From Cycas panzhihuaensis (Eukaryota; Cycadophyta), in assembly GCA_023213395.1 (NCBI GenBank), contig CM041465.1, positions 55,993,741-56,057,740 of the forward strand: DNA of 64,000 nt. The letters are read 5' to 3'. Each line of letters opens with the position of its first letter. Position 1 is the stretch's first letter. This document shows positions 44,664-54,690 of the stretch, one piece after another. A program made the translations under genes and the position numbers. The notes beneath the pieces were generated by a model that saw nothing but the letters and a program-made list of their open reading frames with translations, did no database searches and was not told where the DNA came from.

Positions 44664-45088
44664 ATGGCATCTCAAATGCTCCTTTCAAACACCATTAAAC
44701 TTAATAGGATAAACAACTTTATACCATAGAAGAAGCAAGTCAAAAACCTACTTATCATGAACAAATTTTGGGCCTATGTTAATGGAAACATACATCTTCT
44801 CGTTCCTATACTAAACCCTAATGACGCCACAAAATCAATCCCACCTAATCCTATAGCCTTATAAAACTTCAAAGCTAAGGACAATATAGCATTATCCTTC
44901 CTCCACTTGGCAGTTGAAGACCAAGTGGATCAGAACATTAAAACCGCCCAAACATCTCATGAGGCATGGAAAATACTATGTTCTCTCTATGAGAGAAAAG
45001 ATGAATCTAGATCTTTGATACCCAAAGCTTGTCTATTTGCCATGCCTTTTGTCAGAAATGTTACCAATCATTTAATTGAAGTTAAAAT
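44664..45088 (+). pseudogene. Copia gag N-terminal part (element A), cut by element B
   Basis: Starts MASQMLLSNTIKLNRINNFI, a stop, then FWAYVNGNIHLLVPILNPND and, after another stop, ALSFLHLAVEDQVDQNIKTA and SHEAWKILCSLYERKDESRS. The HEAWxxLxxxYxxK pattern is the UBN2/copia gag core. The sequence stops at 45088, where the LTR of element B starts; its continuation should be at 51487. Gag forms the particle that packages the RNA. Confidence 0.75.
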
Positions 45089-45445
45089 TGTTCGGGAACA
45101 TGAAAACATACACATGTTCCCATCTAAAGGATCTTTTAACCATACATAGCAAGCACAAGAAAAATATACACAGAAGACATACACAGAATACAGGATATAC
45201 GTGGGAAAACCCTTTCGGGAAAAAACCCACCACAAAAGGATCCTCAAGAGATCGTTGATTATTTCACAATGAATACTTGGATATGAATATACAAGGCCTC
45301 AAGGCTTTTATACACTGCAAGAGGTGTCACTCGATTAGGGTTGTGACCCTCTGAATAAGTCGCACATTTTGGCTCGCACCCTTTCACCCAATTAAACCAC
45401 ATTAACATTAATTAAGTAGATTAATAATTAACTGGCACGTTAACA
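45089..45445 (-). repeat. 3' LTR of copia B
   Basis: 357 bp, from TGTTCGGGAAC to CACGTTAACA. The flanking base run AAAAT is the left target-site copy. Confidence 0.96.
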
Positions 45446-45457
45446 TTCCCCCTTAAT
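45446..45457 (-). promoter_or_regulatory. Polypurine tract of copia B
   Basis: The minus strand reads TTAAGGGGGAA directly before the 3' LTR. Confidence 0.8.
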
Positions 45458-45469
45458 ATGAATATGGGG

Positions 45470-46105
45470 AACCTGCAACGTGTAGCAGTTGAGCTATAAC
45501 GAAGGCCGGGACTATCCTGCAACTTCTTTATCCTTGTTGATACATCCTCTCCTCAAGGATAACATTGGTGAGTCCAAGTCCGATACGCATCTTCATGAAT
45601 TGATCTTCAGCGAGTGGGCTAGTGAACATGTCTGCAAGCTATAATTCACTCAGACAATAGTCGATCTATAGCTTCCCTGACTTGATCTTCTCACGAATGT
45701 AATGGTGATGAATCTCAATATGCTTCGTACGTGCATGAAACTCTAGATTCTTCGACAGACGAATGGTACTCTAATTATCTACAAAGAGAATTGGATGTCT
45801 ATTGGAAACGCCAAGAAATTCCAAGAGACCTTACAACCATACTGATTCTTTCACACCAACACTGAGTCCTTGATATTTTGCTTCTGTAGAAGATAACGCC
45901 ACTGTCTATTGCTTCTTTGACTGTCATGAAACAAATCCATTGCCAATACTAAACAGATATCTAGCAGTAGACTTCTGATCGTGAGAATCTCCTCCCCAAT
46001 CAGCATCTGTGTAGTCATGCAACCTGATCTTCTTACCTCTGCGGTATTCAAGACCAAAATTGATTGTCCCTTTCAGATATTTCAGAATCTGCTTTATTGG
46101 CACCA
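45470..46105 (-). pseudogene. Copia RNase H (element B), stops
   Basis: The minus-strand frame reads ILKYLKGTINFGLEYRRGKK, then LHDYTDADWGGDSHDQKSTA with the first catalytic Asp, VALSSTEAKYQ with the Glu, and further on LADMFTSPLAED. Stops interrupt it, for example near 45910. The order directly after RT is typical of copia. Confidence 0.85.
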
Positions 46106-47060
46106 AATGAGGCTCCTAAGGATTCTGCATGTAGCGAGAAACCAATCCAATAAGCGTGTCACGATATCGCTGGTATGAGTCAAATAAATGAGACTCCCTA
46201 CCAACTGGTGATATTTTGTGCCATCTACAGAAGGTTGGGCCATATCCTTCTGCAATCTTGCATCTTTTACACATGGTGTTGCAACAGGTTTACAGTGCTG
46301 CATCCCAAATCTCTCCAGTAAGTTCTTCATATAGTGCAATTGCAATAATACGATCATATCTTCCATCTGCCTGATCTGAATGCCCAAGAAATAGTGAAGT
46401 TTCCCAAGATTTGTCATGTCAAATGAAGCTCCCAAATTATATTTCACTTCAGTTATAGCCTTACCATGATTACCGTTGATGATTAGATCATCCACATACA
46501 CCACGCAAGCAACTACAGAAGTCCCTCTTCTTTTCACATACATATTTGGGTCAAGTTTCAGAATTTCAAAACCTTCAGCTTTCAACTTGGCATCCATCTT
46601 CTCATACCAAGCACGAGGTGTTTGTTTTAGGCCATAGATTGACTTTTTCATATGGTAAACAAGATGCTCCTGGCCATCCTTAATGAATCCCAGAGGCTGC
46701 GACATGTATATCTCCTCCTTTAGATCCCCATTAAGGAATGCGGACTTAACATCCATCTGGTGTAACTCTTAATCTAATGCAACTGCTAAGGAAATGAGTA
46801 AGCAGACCGTTGTCATTCTGGAGACTGGTGCAAATGTCTCCTCGTAGTCAATTCCTTCTTTTTGCTTGAATCCTTGCACAACAAGTCTAGCCTTGTACTT
46901 GTCCACCTCTCCATCAGAGCGAAACTTTGTTTTATAGACCCACTTGCATCCAACATGATTCTTCGACGGAGGTAGTGGGACCAAATCCCACGTATCATTC
47001 TTCATCAAAGAACTATACTCTTCCTCCATTACAGCTCTCCATCGTGGATCTCCTTTTGCT
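46094..47060 (-). pseudogene. Copia reverse transcriptase (element B)
   Basis: Two open stretches, 47029-46769 and 46756-46094, split by one stop near 46771. Motifs: [90 protein letters not shown], and the intact catalytic box VVYVDDLIINGN near 46490. TNLGKLHYFLGIQI follows. Near-complete conservation shows this is the best preserved domain of the element. Confidence 0.93.
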
Positions 47061-47089
47061 TCAGTAAACGAATCAAGATCACTAGAGTC

Positions 47090-48420
47090 ATTGGTGTCTA
47101 CTAGTAGAGTTCGACTGGCATGCTGACTTCTGGTTCATCTGTCATAAGTTAGGGTTTGCATCGCCACACAAGAATCTTCAAGAGTTTTCCTTGCCCATAA
47201 AGGTATAGAAGGACCCATTGCTGGAGGTACTTCTTGTTGTGGTGGCTCCTCACTATTACTTGTCCCACTTGGTCCTTCTTCCTCAGGTGCTACAACGACT
47301 GGCTCATTGTCCTCTTCCCTTAAAGAATCTGGGAATAGGAGAAGGGGAGGGTAAAAATGCTCCCCTAATGCTCTTTCAGCATGATACGTCAATGACTCAT
47401 CAAATTTAACAGCCCGACTAACCACAATCTTCTCCCCTTGTGGATCTCATAGTCTATAGGCTTTGTTCTCTATGCAATACCCTATGAATATACACTTCAG
47501 ACTCTTTCGATCCAGCTTCTTATGGGTATCATCACGGATGTGGGCATACGCAATACACCCATATGTACTCAAATGGCTAATGGTAGGCTTTCAACTGGTC
47601 CATTTTTCTTTGGAGGTCATGCTGCGAATTGTTGGAGTGGGTACCCTGTTCAAAATATAAACAACAGTCGCCACAGCTTCTGCCCAAAACTTCAGTGGTA
47701 GGTGTTTAGCGTGTACCATACACCTCGCCATCTCCATCATGGTACAGTTCTTTCTTTCAGTAACTCCATTTTGTTATGGCGTATACGGGACTGTAAACTC
47801 CCGCTTTATACCATGGTTGCGATAAAACTGTTTAAATGCATGATTGTCATATTCCTTACCATTATCACTTCATAAAGTTTTTATTTTCTTATCGCTTTCA
47901 TTTTCAACCATCACTTTCCAATCACAGAAGCGATCAAATACGTCTGACTTGTTCTTGAGAAAATAAACCCAGGATTTCCTGGTGTAATCATCCACAAACA
48001 CAAGTGTATATCGGGCTCCTAATATCGAAGGGTTTGGCAGTGGTCCCATAATATTTAAGTGCACAAGCTCCAGCTTCTCCTTGGCTCTCCAGGCGTTATC
48101 CCGAGAAAAAGGATAGTGGTGATGCTTGCCACACATGCATCCTTCACATACATCATCTAAGTAGGAAATCGATGGCAGTCCTTCCACCATCTTTAACCTC
48201 CTTAGAAGTACAATACTCCTATAATTAAGATGCCGGAGGCAATTGTGCCATAATTTACTTTTGTCATCCACGCTGGCAATAAAGGCATAGGACTTCTTCT
48301 GAGATTGAAACTTTTCAAACACCCAGAAGTTGTCCCTGACTTCCCCGGTAGCTACGATAGCAAAGTTCTGTTTTGGGTCCTTTATTAGGCACTTATCATT
48401 ATAGAGCTCCACTTTCATAC
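47090..48420 (-). pseudogene. Copia integrase (element B), stops and D-to-N change
   Basis: GAG-pre-integrase and zinc finger: KLWHNCLRHLNYRSIVLLRR and CEGCMCGKHHHYPFS in the open stretch 48418-47870. The first catalytic motif reads LVHLNIMGPL where copia has LVHTDxxGP, so Asp is replaced by Asn. The second (SDNGKEYDN near 47855) is present after a stop. The Glu lies in QNGVTERKN near 47770, whose preceding Gln codon is a stop. The C-terminal acidic region (47425-47135) is open. The enzyme cannot be functional. Confidence 0.88.
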
Positions 48421-48700
48421 CTTGTTTGCAGATCTCTCGAGAAGATAGAAGGTTTAACTACATCTTGGGTACATAATATAATCCAAAAAACTTACCTCTT
48501 ATAATGGAAACTTCACTGATACCATCAACCAGCAACATGCGAGCATCTCCAAGAATGATCTTGGCACCACTTTGATTTGATTTCAAGGTATCAAAGTCCC
48601 ACTTCTGGTAAGAGATGTGCTTCTATGCTCTAGAACCGAGTACCCAATAGTCTCTTCGATCTGTTTTGACTGACAAGGTCTGTGCTTGGATGCAATGAGC
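48421..48700 (-). pseudogene. Copia protease (element B), active site lost
   Basis: The minus strand reads DYWVLGSRA, stop, KHISYQKWDF. The copia active site W(V/I)LDSGASxHI has lost the D-S-G order. ISEVSIIRGKFFGLYYVPKM and LNLLSSREICKQGMKVELYN are the normal downstream strands. Confidence 0.75.
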
Positions 48701-49549
48701 AGCAACACTCTTTCCTTTATCGTCCTGGTTACCTTTACGCTTATCACGACATTTAAACCAACAGTTCTTCTCGAGATGACCATCCTTCTTGTAGTAATTG
48801 AACTTTCCATTAAACTTCTTCTTGTCTTGAGAGCTTTCTCCAGACCGGTGTGTGATATTCTCCTCCTTAGGGGCCTCCTTCATCTGAGATTTCATGGCTA
48901 AGGCCTGACTTAAACCAGAACCTCCAAGCAAACCATGATGTTTGAGCTTGGCATCCTCTACTAGAATTAGGTTTTTCAACCTATCAAAATTTTCTACCTG
49001 CATCACTTTGTCTCTACCATAAATGGTCTGGAATGTGGCAAATGCAGTTGCCAGTTTCAACATGATTATCACAAATAAGAGTGCATCATCGATCGAGTTC
49101 TGCTTTAACTCTTCTACCTTGTTCTTCAAGTCAGTTATTTTATTTAGGTAGGAGTTGATATTGTTCTCATCTTCAACTTTTGAATTGAGAAGTTCCAACA
49201 TCAGAGCAAGATGCCTATTCGTCTTCTTCTTCTCAAAAGTATCACACAACTTCATCCAAATCTCGACTGGGTCATCCAGATTATGAACTAGAGCTTTCTA
49301 GTCCAGTGTCAGTGAGAGTTTCAATAATCCAATGGCCATATATTGGTTCTCTTTAAGTTTGATACACTCCTTATGGTCAAGTGGGACTGAAACAAGCTTC
49401 GCCTTGGTGATTCCCCAGAGTTGGTTCACCATCAAAATAAGCTCTATATTAGCCTTCCATTCGTTGAAATTGTTACCATTAAAGATAACTTTAGGCATAA
49501 GCTTCTCCATCTCGAACGACGGGCTACAATATGAAGCACACGACACCAA
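48701..49549 (-). pseudogene. Copia gag (element B)
   Basis: The frame starts MVSCASYCSPSFEMEKLMPK at 49549 (a second Met, MEKLMPK, lies 13 residues in) and reads VIFNGNNFNEWKANIELILM, LWGITKAKLVSVPLDHKECI, then a stop near 49296. It resumes at 49255 with LCDTFEKKKTNRHLALMLEL. The zinc knuckle CxxCxxxGHxxxxC is damaged: FNYYKKDGHLEKNCW has Tyr/Asn in place of the first two Cys. The N terminus matches that of the B-prime copy at 54494. Confidence 0.85.
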
Positions 49550-51108
49550 ACGAACATATTAATGATGAAAATGCACCCTTGTGACCTCCTCTACCTCACG
49601 AGCACGCTTCTAAAGGGACCCAACACAGATTATATCCATGTTAAGTGAGCCATCAACTGTTTTCTTCTCTTATCCATCAACAAATATCCTTAAATAGCCA
49701 TTAAATATCACAACAAACACTTCAAAATGGATTAAAACATGTGCTCTAGAACAAAGACGCCTCCATATGATGATGGTGCATGGTCTCCAGGTCAAAAAAT
49801 TAAAAAAAAAAAACTCCTTGATTTTCACTCAAAATAGTTCAAGGACACATCAAGTATCTCTCACTATTGATGTGCATCAATGGTTTAAAGGGATTTTATA
49901 AAGTCGAATTGAGATTGGAATATGCCAAAAGACATATTCCAAAAGTGATGACTTTTCAAGGAACTCGTGCCTTTTTAACTTAAGTCACATGCTTAAGTAT
50001 CCTCCAAAAGTCACACTACTTGAGGAGAGGGACGTGGCTATTAAACACACCTTGCAGTTCTATACGATGTCACCAAGTGGTCTATATCATCCGTATGGCT
50101 GGTAAGGCTTCAATGAAGCCAAGACATGTCTACTGAGTACTTGGACAGCCTCTAAACAGCCACAATTATCAACAAACTAACACACAAAGCACCCAGCCAA
50201 GAGGAAATGCACCCAGCCTCCTTGGATCAGCGCCAAATTAGACCTTAACAGGCAAACAGCCTCCTTGAAAATGACCTAGTCGACTTTTAAAGGTGCTCGG
50301 ACACTAAGAAAATAACTCAGCCAATCTTAGACAGTCACAAAGAGCGCTCAACCAGTCCTAAATTCACCTAGCCACTCTCCAATCACATCAAAATGCACTC
50401 AGCCATCATCCAAGGCACTAAAAACAGGCTTAGAACAACTGTACAACCTTTATTTAATGTACACACACCTTAGCAAGTCACACAAACAGGCCAATAACTT
50501 AACAACACCAAGATGTCAGCTTAGAAGTGTGTTTTCAGTGTAGATATGGGGTCATATACCCATAGATAGAGATGCTACAACTCAAAAATTTTAGTGAAAG
50601 ATGCCTTATACTGCTATGTATTTCTCTTAATCTCAGTATAGAGGACTAAAAACTATCTAAAAAGACTCTAATCTCTTTCTTATACAGACTAATGAAGGCA
50701 ACACCATAAGAAGCTTTGTTTTTATTGAGTTTTATAGTGCTTTGAGTGGGAATACCCCAGACTTACTTGTATGGAAAGAGGGCTTTACTTAATGTCACCG
50801 AATCACCATCAGTACGTGTTTTGCATGCTTGAATCACCTCAACAGATCATCAATCGTCTTTGGATAACCCCAAATGGGCTAACTCCAACCACCAACGTGG
50901 TCTTCACATCTGAATATAGACTCCAATAACCCTTACACTCTATCGAATAGTGATCTCCACTGCTCCAACAACCATTGAATTTTCTGTGCCTGCTTCTACA
51001 CGATGCTGGGGTTGATGGACCCTCAAAACTCGGCTTGGGTCAGATGGTGTTACCCAGCAACCAACGATTCCACCGCCCCACTCACCGTCAAGCTTCAGTT
51101 GTGCAAGA
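49550..51108 (-). other. Long leader of copia B, no gene seen
   Basis: About 1.56 kb between PBS and gag without a recognisable reading frame. The corresponding leader of B-prime (53026-54493) is of similar length. Confidence 0.7.
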
Positions 51109-51127
51109 CCCTACTGCTCTGATACCA
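51109..51127 (-). promoter_or_regulatory. Primer-binding site of copia B
   Basis: The minus strand reads TGGTATCAGAGCAGTAGGG directly after the 5' LTR: a long initiator tRNA-Met match. Confidence 0.92.
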
Positions 51128-51486
51128 TGTTTAGGAACATGAAAACATACACATGTATTTCCATCCGAAGGATCTTTTAACCATACACAGCAAGCACAAG
51201 AAAAATATACACAGAAGACATACACAGAACACAGGATATACGTGGTAAAACCCTTTCAGGAAAAAACCCACAACAAAAAGATCCTCGAGGGATCGCTGAT
51301 TATTTCACAATGAATACTTGGATATGAATATACAAGGCCTTAAGGCTTTTATACACTCCAAGAGATGTCACCTGATTAGGGTTGTGACCCTCTAAATAAG
51401 TCGTACATTTTGGCTTGCACCCTTTCACACAATTAAATCACATTAACATTAATTAAGTGGCTTAATAATTAACTGCCACGTTAACA
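51128..51486 (-). repeat. 5' LTR of copia B
   Basis: 359 bp, from TGTTTAGGAAC to CACGTTAACA, followed by the AAAAT target copy. A TATA box (minus strand TATAAAAG) lies at 51346-51353. Confidence 0.96.
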
Positions 51487-52637
51487 AAAATAATTTAAAA
51501 CCAGTTGATTATCCTTGGTGAGCCACCTTCCAATCTTTACTTGATTTCTAGCATAAAAAGCATTCTACCTATTGAATACAACTCCTTCGTATACAAGCTA
51601 TATGATAATTACTCAAAGATGGACTTTATAACCTTTGATGGGCTCTTGTTTCAAGAGGAGAATATACTTAACTGACTACAGGTGACATCAACATCGACTC
51701 AAACGCGCTTTACCTGCAACTTAGAAAAGGGCAAGATTGTTGATAGAGTAGGCCAATAACTTAGTTAGCAATAAAATCTAGTTCAACACTTAGACTCTCT
51801 CTCTATATTACAAGAGTTATATTAGTAGCCAACTCAATAGAAACTTGTTGGCACCTCCTTCTCCTCCTGTCCAACTCAGCGGTCTCATCAATTTCAACAT
51901 CAACCACAAGGATAGTCTCAAAAGAATCAATAGGGCAAACCAAATCTCACCTGCCTTTAATGTAATAAAACTAGACATCTAGATAAGGACAAAGACCTCA
52001 AAACAGACAATGGTTCTTAAATAGAAATCAAAGGAACTAACAAAATAATAAAAAACAAGGTGTCAACATGGGAGATGGTTAGGACTCCTCCTCCCATAAC
52101 TTGTTTTTTGCAGCACTATCCCCATAGCTTGATGAGACCACTTGGCTCTTTGATTCTAGTATAACGAGACACATGACAGGTTCAGAATAAATGTTGGAAG
52201 AGACTCAACCAATCCACACTCAAATAGTAACATTTGGGGACAACTTGACTTACAATATAACCAAAATTGGTAAGACACTAATAACATTGAAGGACTCTAA
52301 TATTGGACACTACATAAGCAATGTGTTCCTTGTACCCGATATGAAGATAAACCTTGTTTTCATCATCTAAATGGACAAGTAAAACTTAGATGTCCTCTTT
52401 AGCCAGGGCATTTACAAAATTACAGACCATGCTATAGGCAAATTAGTGGCCATAAGACATGAAGATGATGGCTTATATAGGTTGTATGGAGTTCCCCTTG
52501 CCACTATATTACAAAATGAATCCTCAAATCAATCTGATAAGGGGAAGGATATAATTGATGAAGAGTCCCCCTGCATACAAGAACCTAGAGAATGCTCCCA
52601 TTCAAAGGATAATGTAATCACAAATATCTCCAAGGAC
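51487..52637 (+). pseudogene. Copia gag end, protease and pre-integrase part (element A)
   Basis: Continuation of the gag at 44664-45088 after element B. The protease reads WLFDSSITRHMTG near 52143-52180, where copia has DSGAxxHMT; the Gly is lost. GDNLTYNITKIGKTL and YISNVFLVPDMKINLVF are the following strands. The GAG-pre-integrase motif GKLVAIRHEDDGLYRLYGVP is in the open stretch 52446-52643. The sequence is cut at 52637 by the LTR of B-prime. Several stops are present. Confidence 0.75.
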
Positions 52638-53010
52638 TGCTAACGTGGCAGTTAATTATTAAGCCACTTAGTTAATGTTAATGTGGTTTAATTAAGTGAA
52701 AGGGTGCAAAGCCAAAAGGTGTGACTTATTCGGAGGATCACAACCCTAATCGAGTGACACCTCTTGGAGAGTATAAATGCCTTAAGGCCTTGTATATTCA
52801 TCATTGAATATCATTGTATCAATCCATTGTGCAATAATCTAAGAGATCCATCAAGGATCCTTTTTGTAGTGGGCTTTTTCCCGAAAGGGTTTCCCATGTA
52901 TATACTATATATTGTGCATCTATTTTATGTGTTTCTATTTGTTGCTTATTGTGTATGGTTAAAGATCCTACGTATGGGAACATTTGTGTATGATTTTATG
53001 TTCCTGAATA
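52638..53010 (+). repeat. 5' LTR of copia B-prime
   Basis: Begins TGCTAACGTGGCAGTTAATT; clearly the reverse complement of the B LTR (TGTTAACGTGGCAGTTAATT). It carries TATAAATG at about 52772. Its end is GTTCCTGAATA, just before the PBS. Confidence 0.88.
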
Positions 53011-53025
53011 TGGTATTAGATCCGT
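53011..53025 (+). promoter_or_regulatory. Primer-binding site of copia B-prime
   Basis: TGGTATTAGATCCGT is an initiator tRNA-Met type site with two changes from the B copy. Confidence 0.75.
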
Positions 53026-54493
53026 AGGGTCCTACATACCTAAAGCTTGATGGTGAGTGGGGCAGTGGGATTGTTAGTTGCCGGGTGATGCCGTCTGACC
53101 TAAGACGAGTCTTGAGGGTCCATCAACCCCAAAGATCATGCGAGCGGTGCGAGAAAATTAATGGTTGTTGAAGCAGTGAAATTCACTATTCAATAGAGGA
53201 TAAAGGTTTTTGGAGTTAATAACCAAATGTGAAGACCACCTTCATGGATTGAGTTGGCTCGTTGAGGGCCATCTGAAGCTAGTTGATAACCTGTTTGGGT
53301 AATTCAAGCCAGTGGAGCATGCATTGATGGTGATTCAGTGATGATAAGGATAGCCATCCATATACATAAGTAAGTCAGTCATTTTCCCACTTAAAACACA
53401 ACAAAATTCAAAAAAGGGGAGCTTTTTCTGGTGTTACCTTCATTCAGTCTATATAACAGAGAGATTAGAGCCTTTTCAGACTATTTTCAGCCCTCTATAC
53501 TAAGATTAGGCGAAGTACACATTAGTATAAAGCATCTTCTACTGTAATTTTGAGTTGTAGTCTCTCTTTCTTTGGGTATGTGACCCTATATCTACACTGA
53601 ATGCATACTTTTGAGATGGCATCTTGGTGTTGTGAAGTAGCTAGGCTAATTGTGCACCATTTTTAGACTTGTGTACTCAAAACTAGTGTGATACAATTGT
53701 ATTAAAGGATGTGCTAGTACTGTCTATGGTATCTGGGCATTATTCTATCTGGCTAGGTACTAGGTTGTCTTTGTTGGGTGCTTCTCTATGTTGATCGAGC
53801 ATCATGGAGCATTATTTATCACGTTTGGGGTTGCTTACCAGTTATTCAAGTTTATACCAGTCTGCATCCATTGCCCACCGTTGATTTGTAAGGCACTTTT
53901 TGTGGTTGCCTCATCCCCGTTGGGCTACCGCACGTCATCACGCATATAATCTCACTCTGCAAGAGATTTCGAAGGGTTTATATTTGATTAAATATAACCC
54001 TTGGAACCTTAGATGTATTTAAACACATCTTTTTTTTGGTATTTTAACATGTGTGTTAAGTGAAGAGGTGTGGAAGATTTTAGAAAGTCACACTTTTTCT
54101 AGAATATGCCTTTTGGCATATTCTTCCTATTGAAGGATTATTGAAGGCCATTAGACCATTGATACGTTATTGTATTATACCTATAAGTGAAGTGCTTTGT
54201 ATATATTTGGACCCTCATGAGCCGTTTTTGTGTGGATTGAGGCATTTTTTGTGATTTTCTGACTTGGAGACCGTGTACCTTCACCTTATGGAGCTGACCT
54301 TGTACCTTGAGCATCGTTTCACTTGCCTTAATGCTCTTTTTTGGTGCTATTCAAATGCGTTCGTGGTCTATTTGGAGGTTGAAGCAAGTTGACCTACATC
54401 TACAAGTACAATCAATGTTTAAGACCTCCGAGGATTACTCTTAGACTAAAGGAGAACACAGGGGTGCATTTCTGTCCTTAATATAATCTTCTA

Positions 54494-54690
54494 GTGTCAT
54501 GTGATTCATATTATAGCCTATTATTCAAGATGGAGAATCTCATGCCTAAGGTTATCTTTAACGGTAATAATTTCAGCAAATGGAAGGCCAATATGGAGCT
54601 TATATTGATGGTGAACCAACTTTGGGGAATCACTAAGGTGAAGCTTGTTTCAGTTCCACTTGACCATAAGGAGCATATCAAACTTGAAGA
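54494..54690 (+). pseudogene. Copia gag N terminus (B-prime), truncated
   Basis: Reads MSCDSYYSLLFKMENLMPKV, IFNGNNFSKWKANMELILMV and NQLWGITKVKLVSVPLDHKE, nearly the same as gag of element B. It breaks after HIKLEE at the point where the Tat2 sequence starts. The few residues after that are read-through into Tat2. Confidence 0.88.

Larger units (their letters stand above)
45089..51486 (-). mobile_element. Complete Ty1/copia element on minus strand (element B)
   Basis: Paired LTRs (45089-45445 and 51128-51486) with TG...CA ends, a perfect target duplication AAAAT (45084-45088 and 51487-51491), minus-strand PBS beside the right LTR and polypurine tract beside the left LTR. Minus-strand order: gag, protease, integrase, RT, RNase H, as in copia. 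The two LTRs differ at roughly 30 of ~358 positions, so the insertion is of moderate age. Several stops interrupt gag, protease, integrase and RNase H. The 1.56-kb leader between PBS and gag is long for a 6.4-kb copia element. Confidence 0.96.
52638..54690 (+). mobile_element. 5' part of a copia element, sister of B (B-prime), cut by Tat2
   Basis: LTR (52638-53010), PBS (53011-53025), long leader and gag start of a plus-strand copia element in the same family as B but in opposite orientation. It is inserted in the copia A pol region and interrupted at 54691 by Tat2. The rest lies beyond the window. Confidence 0.85.
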
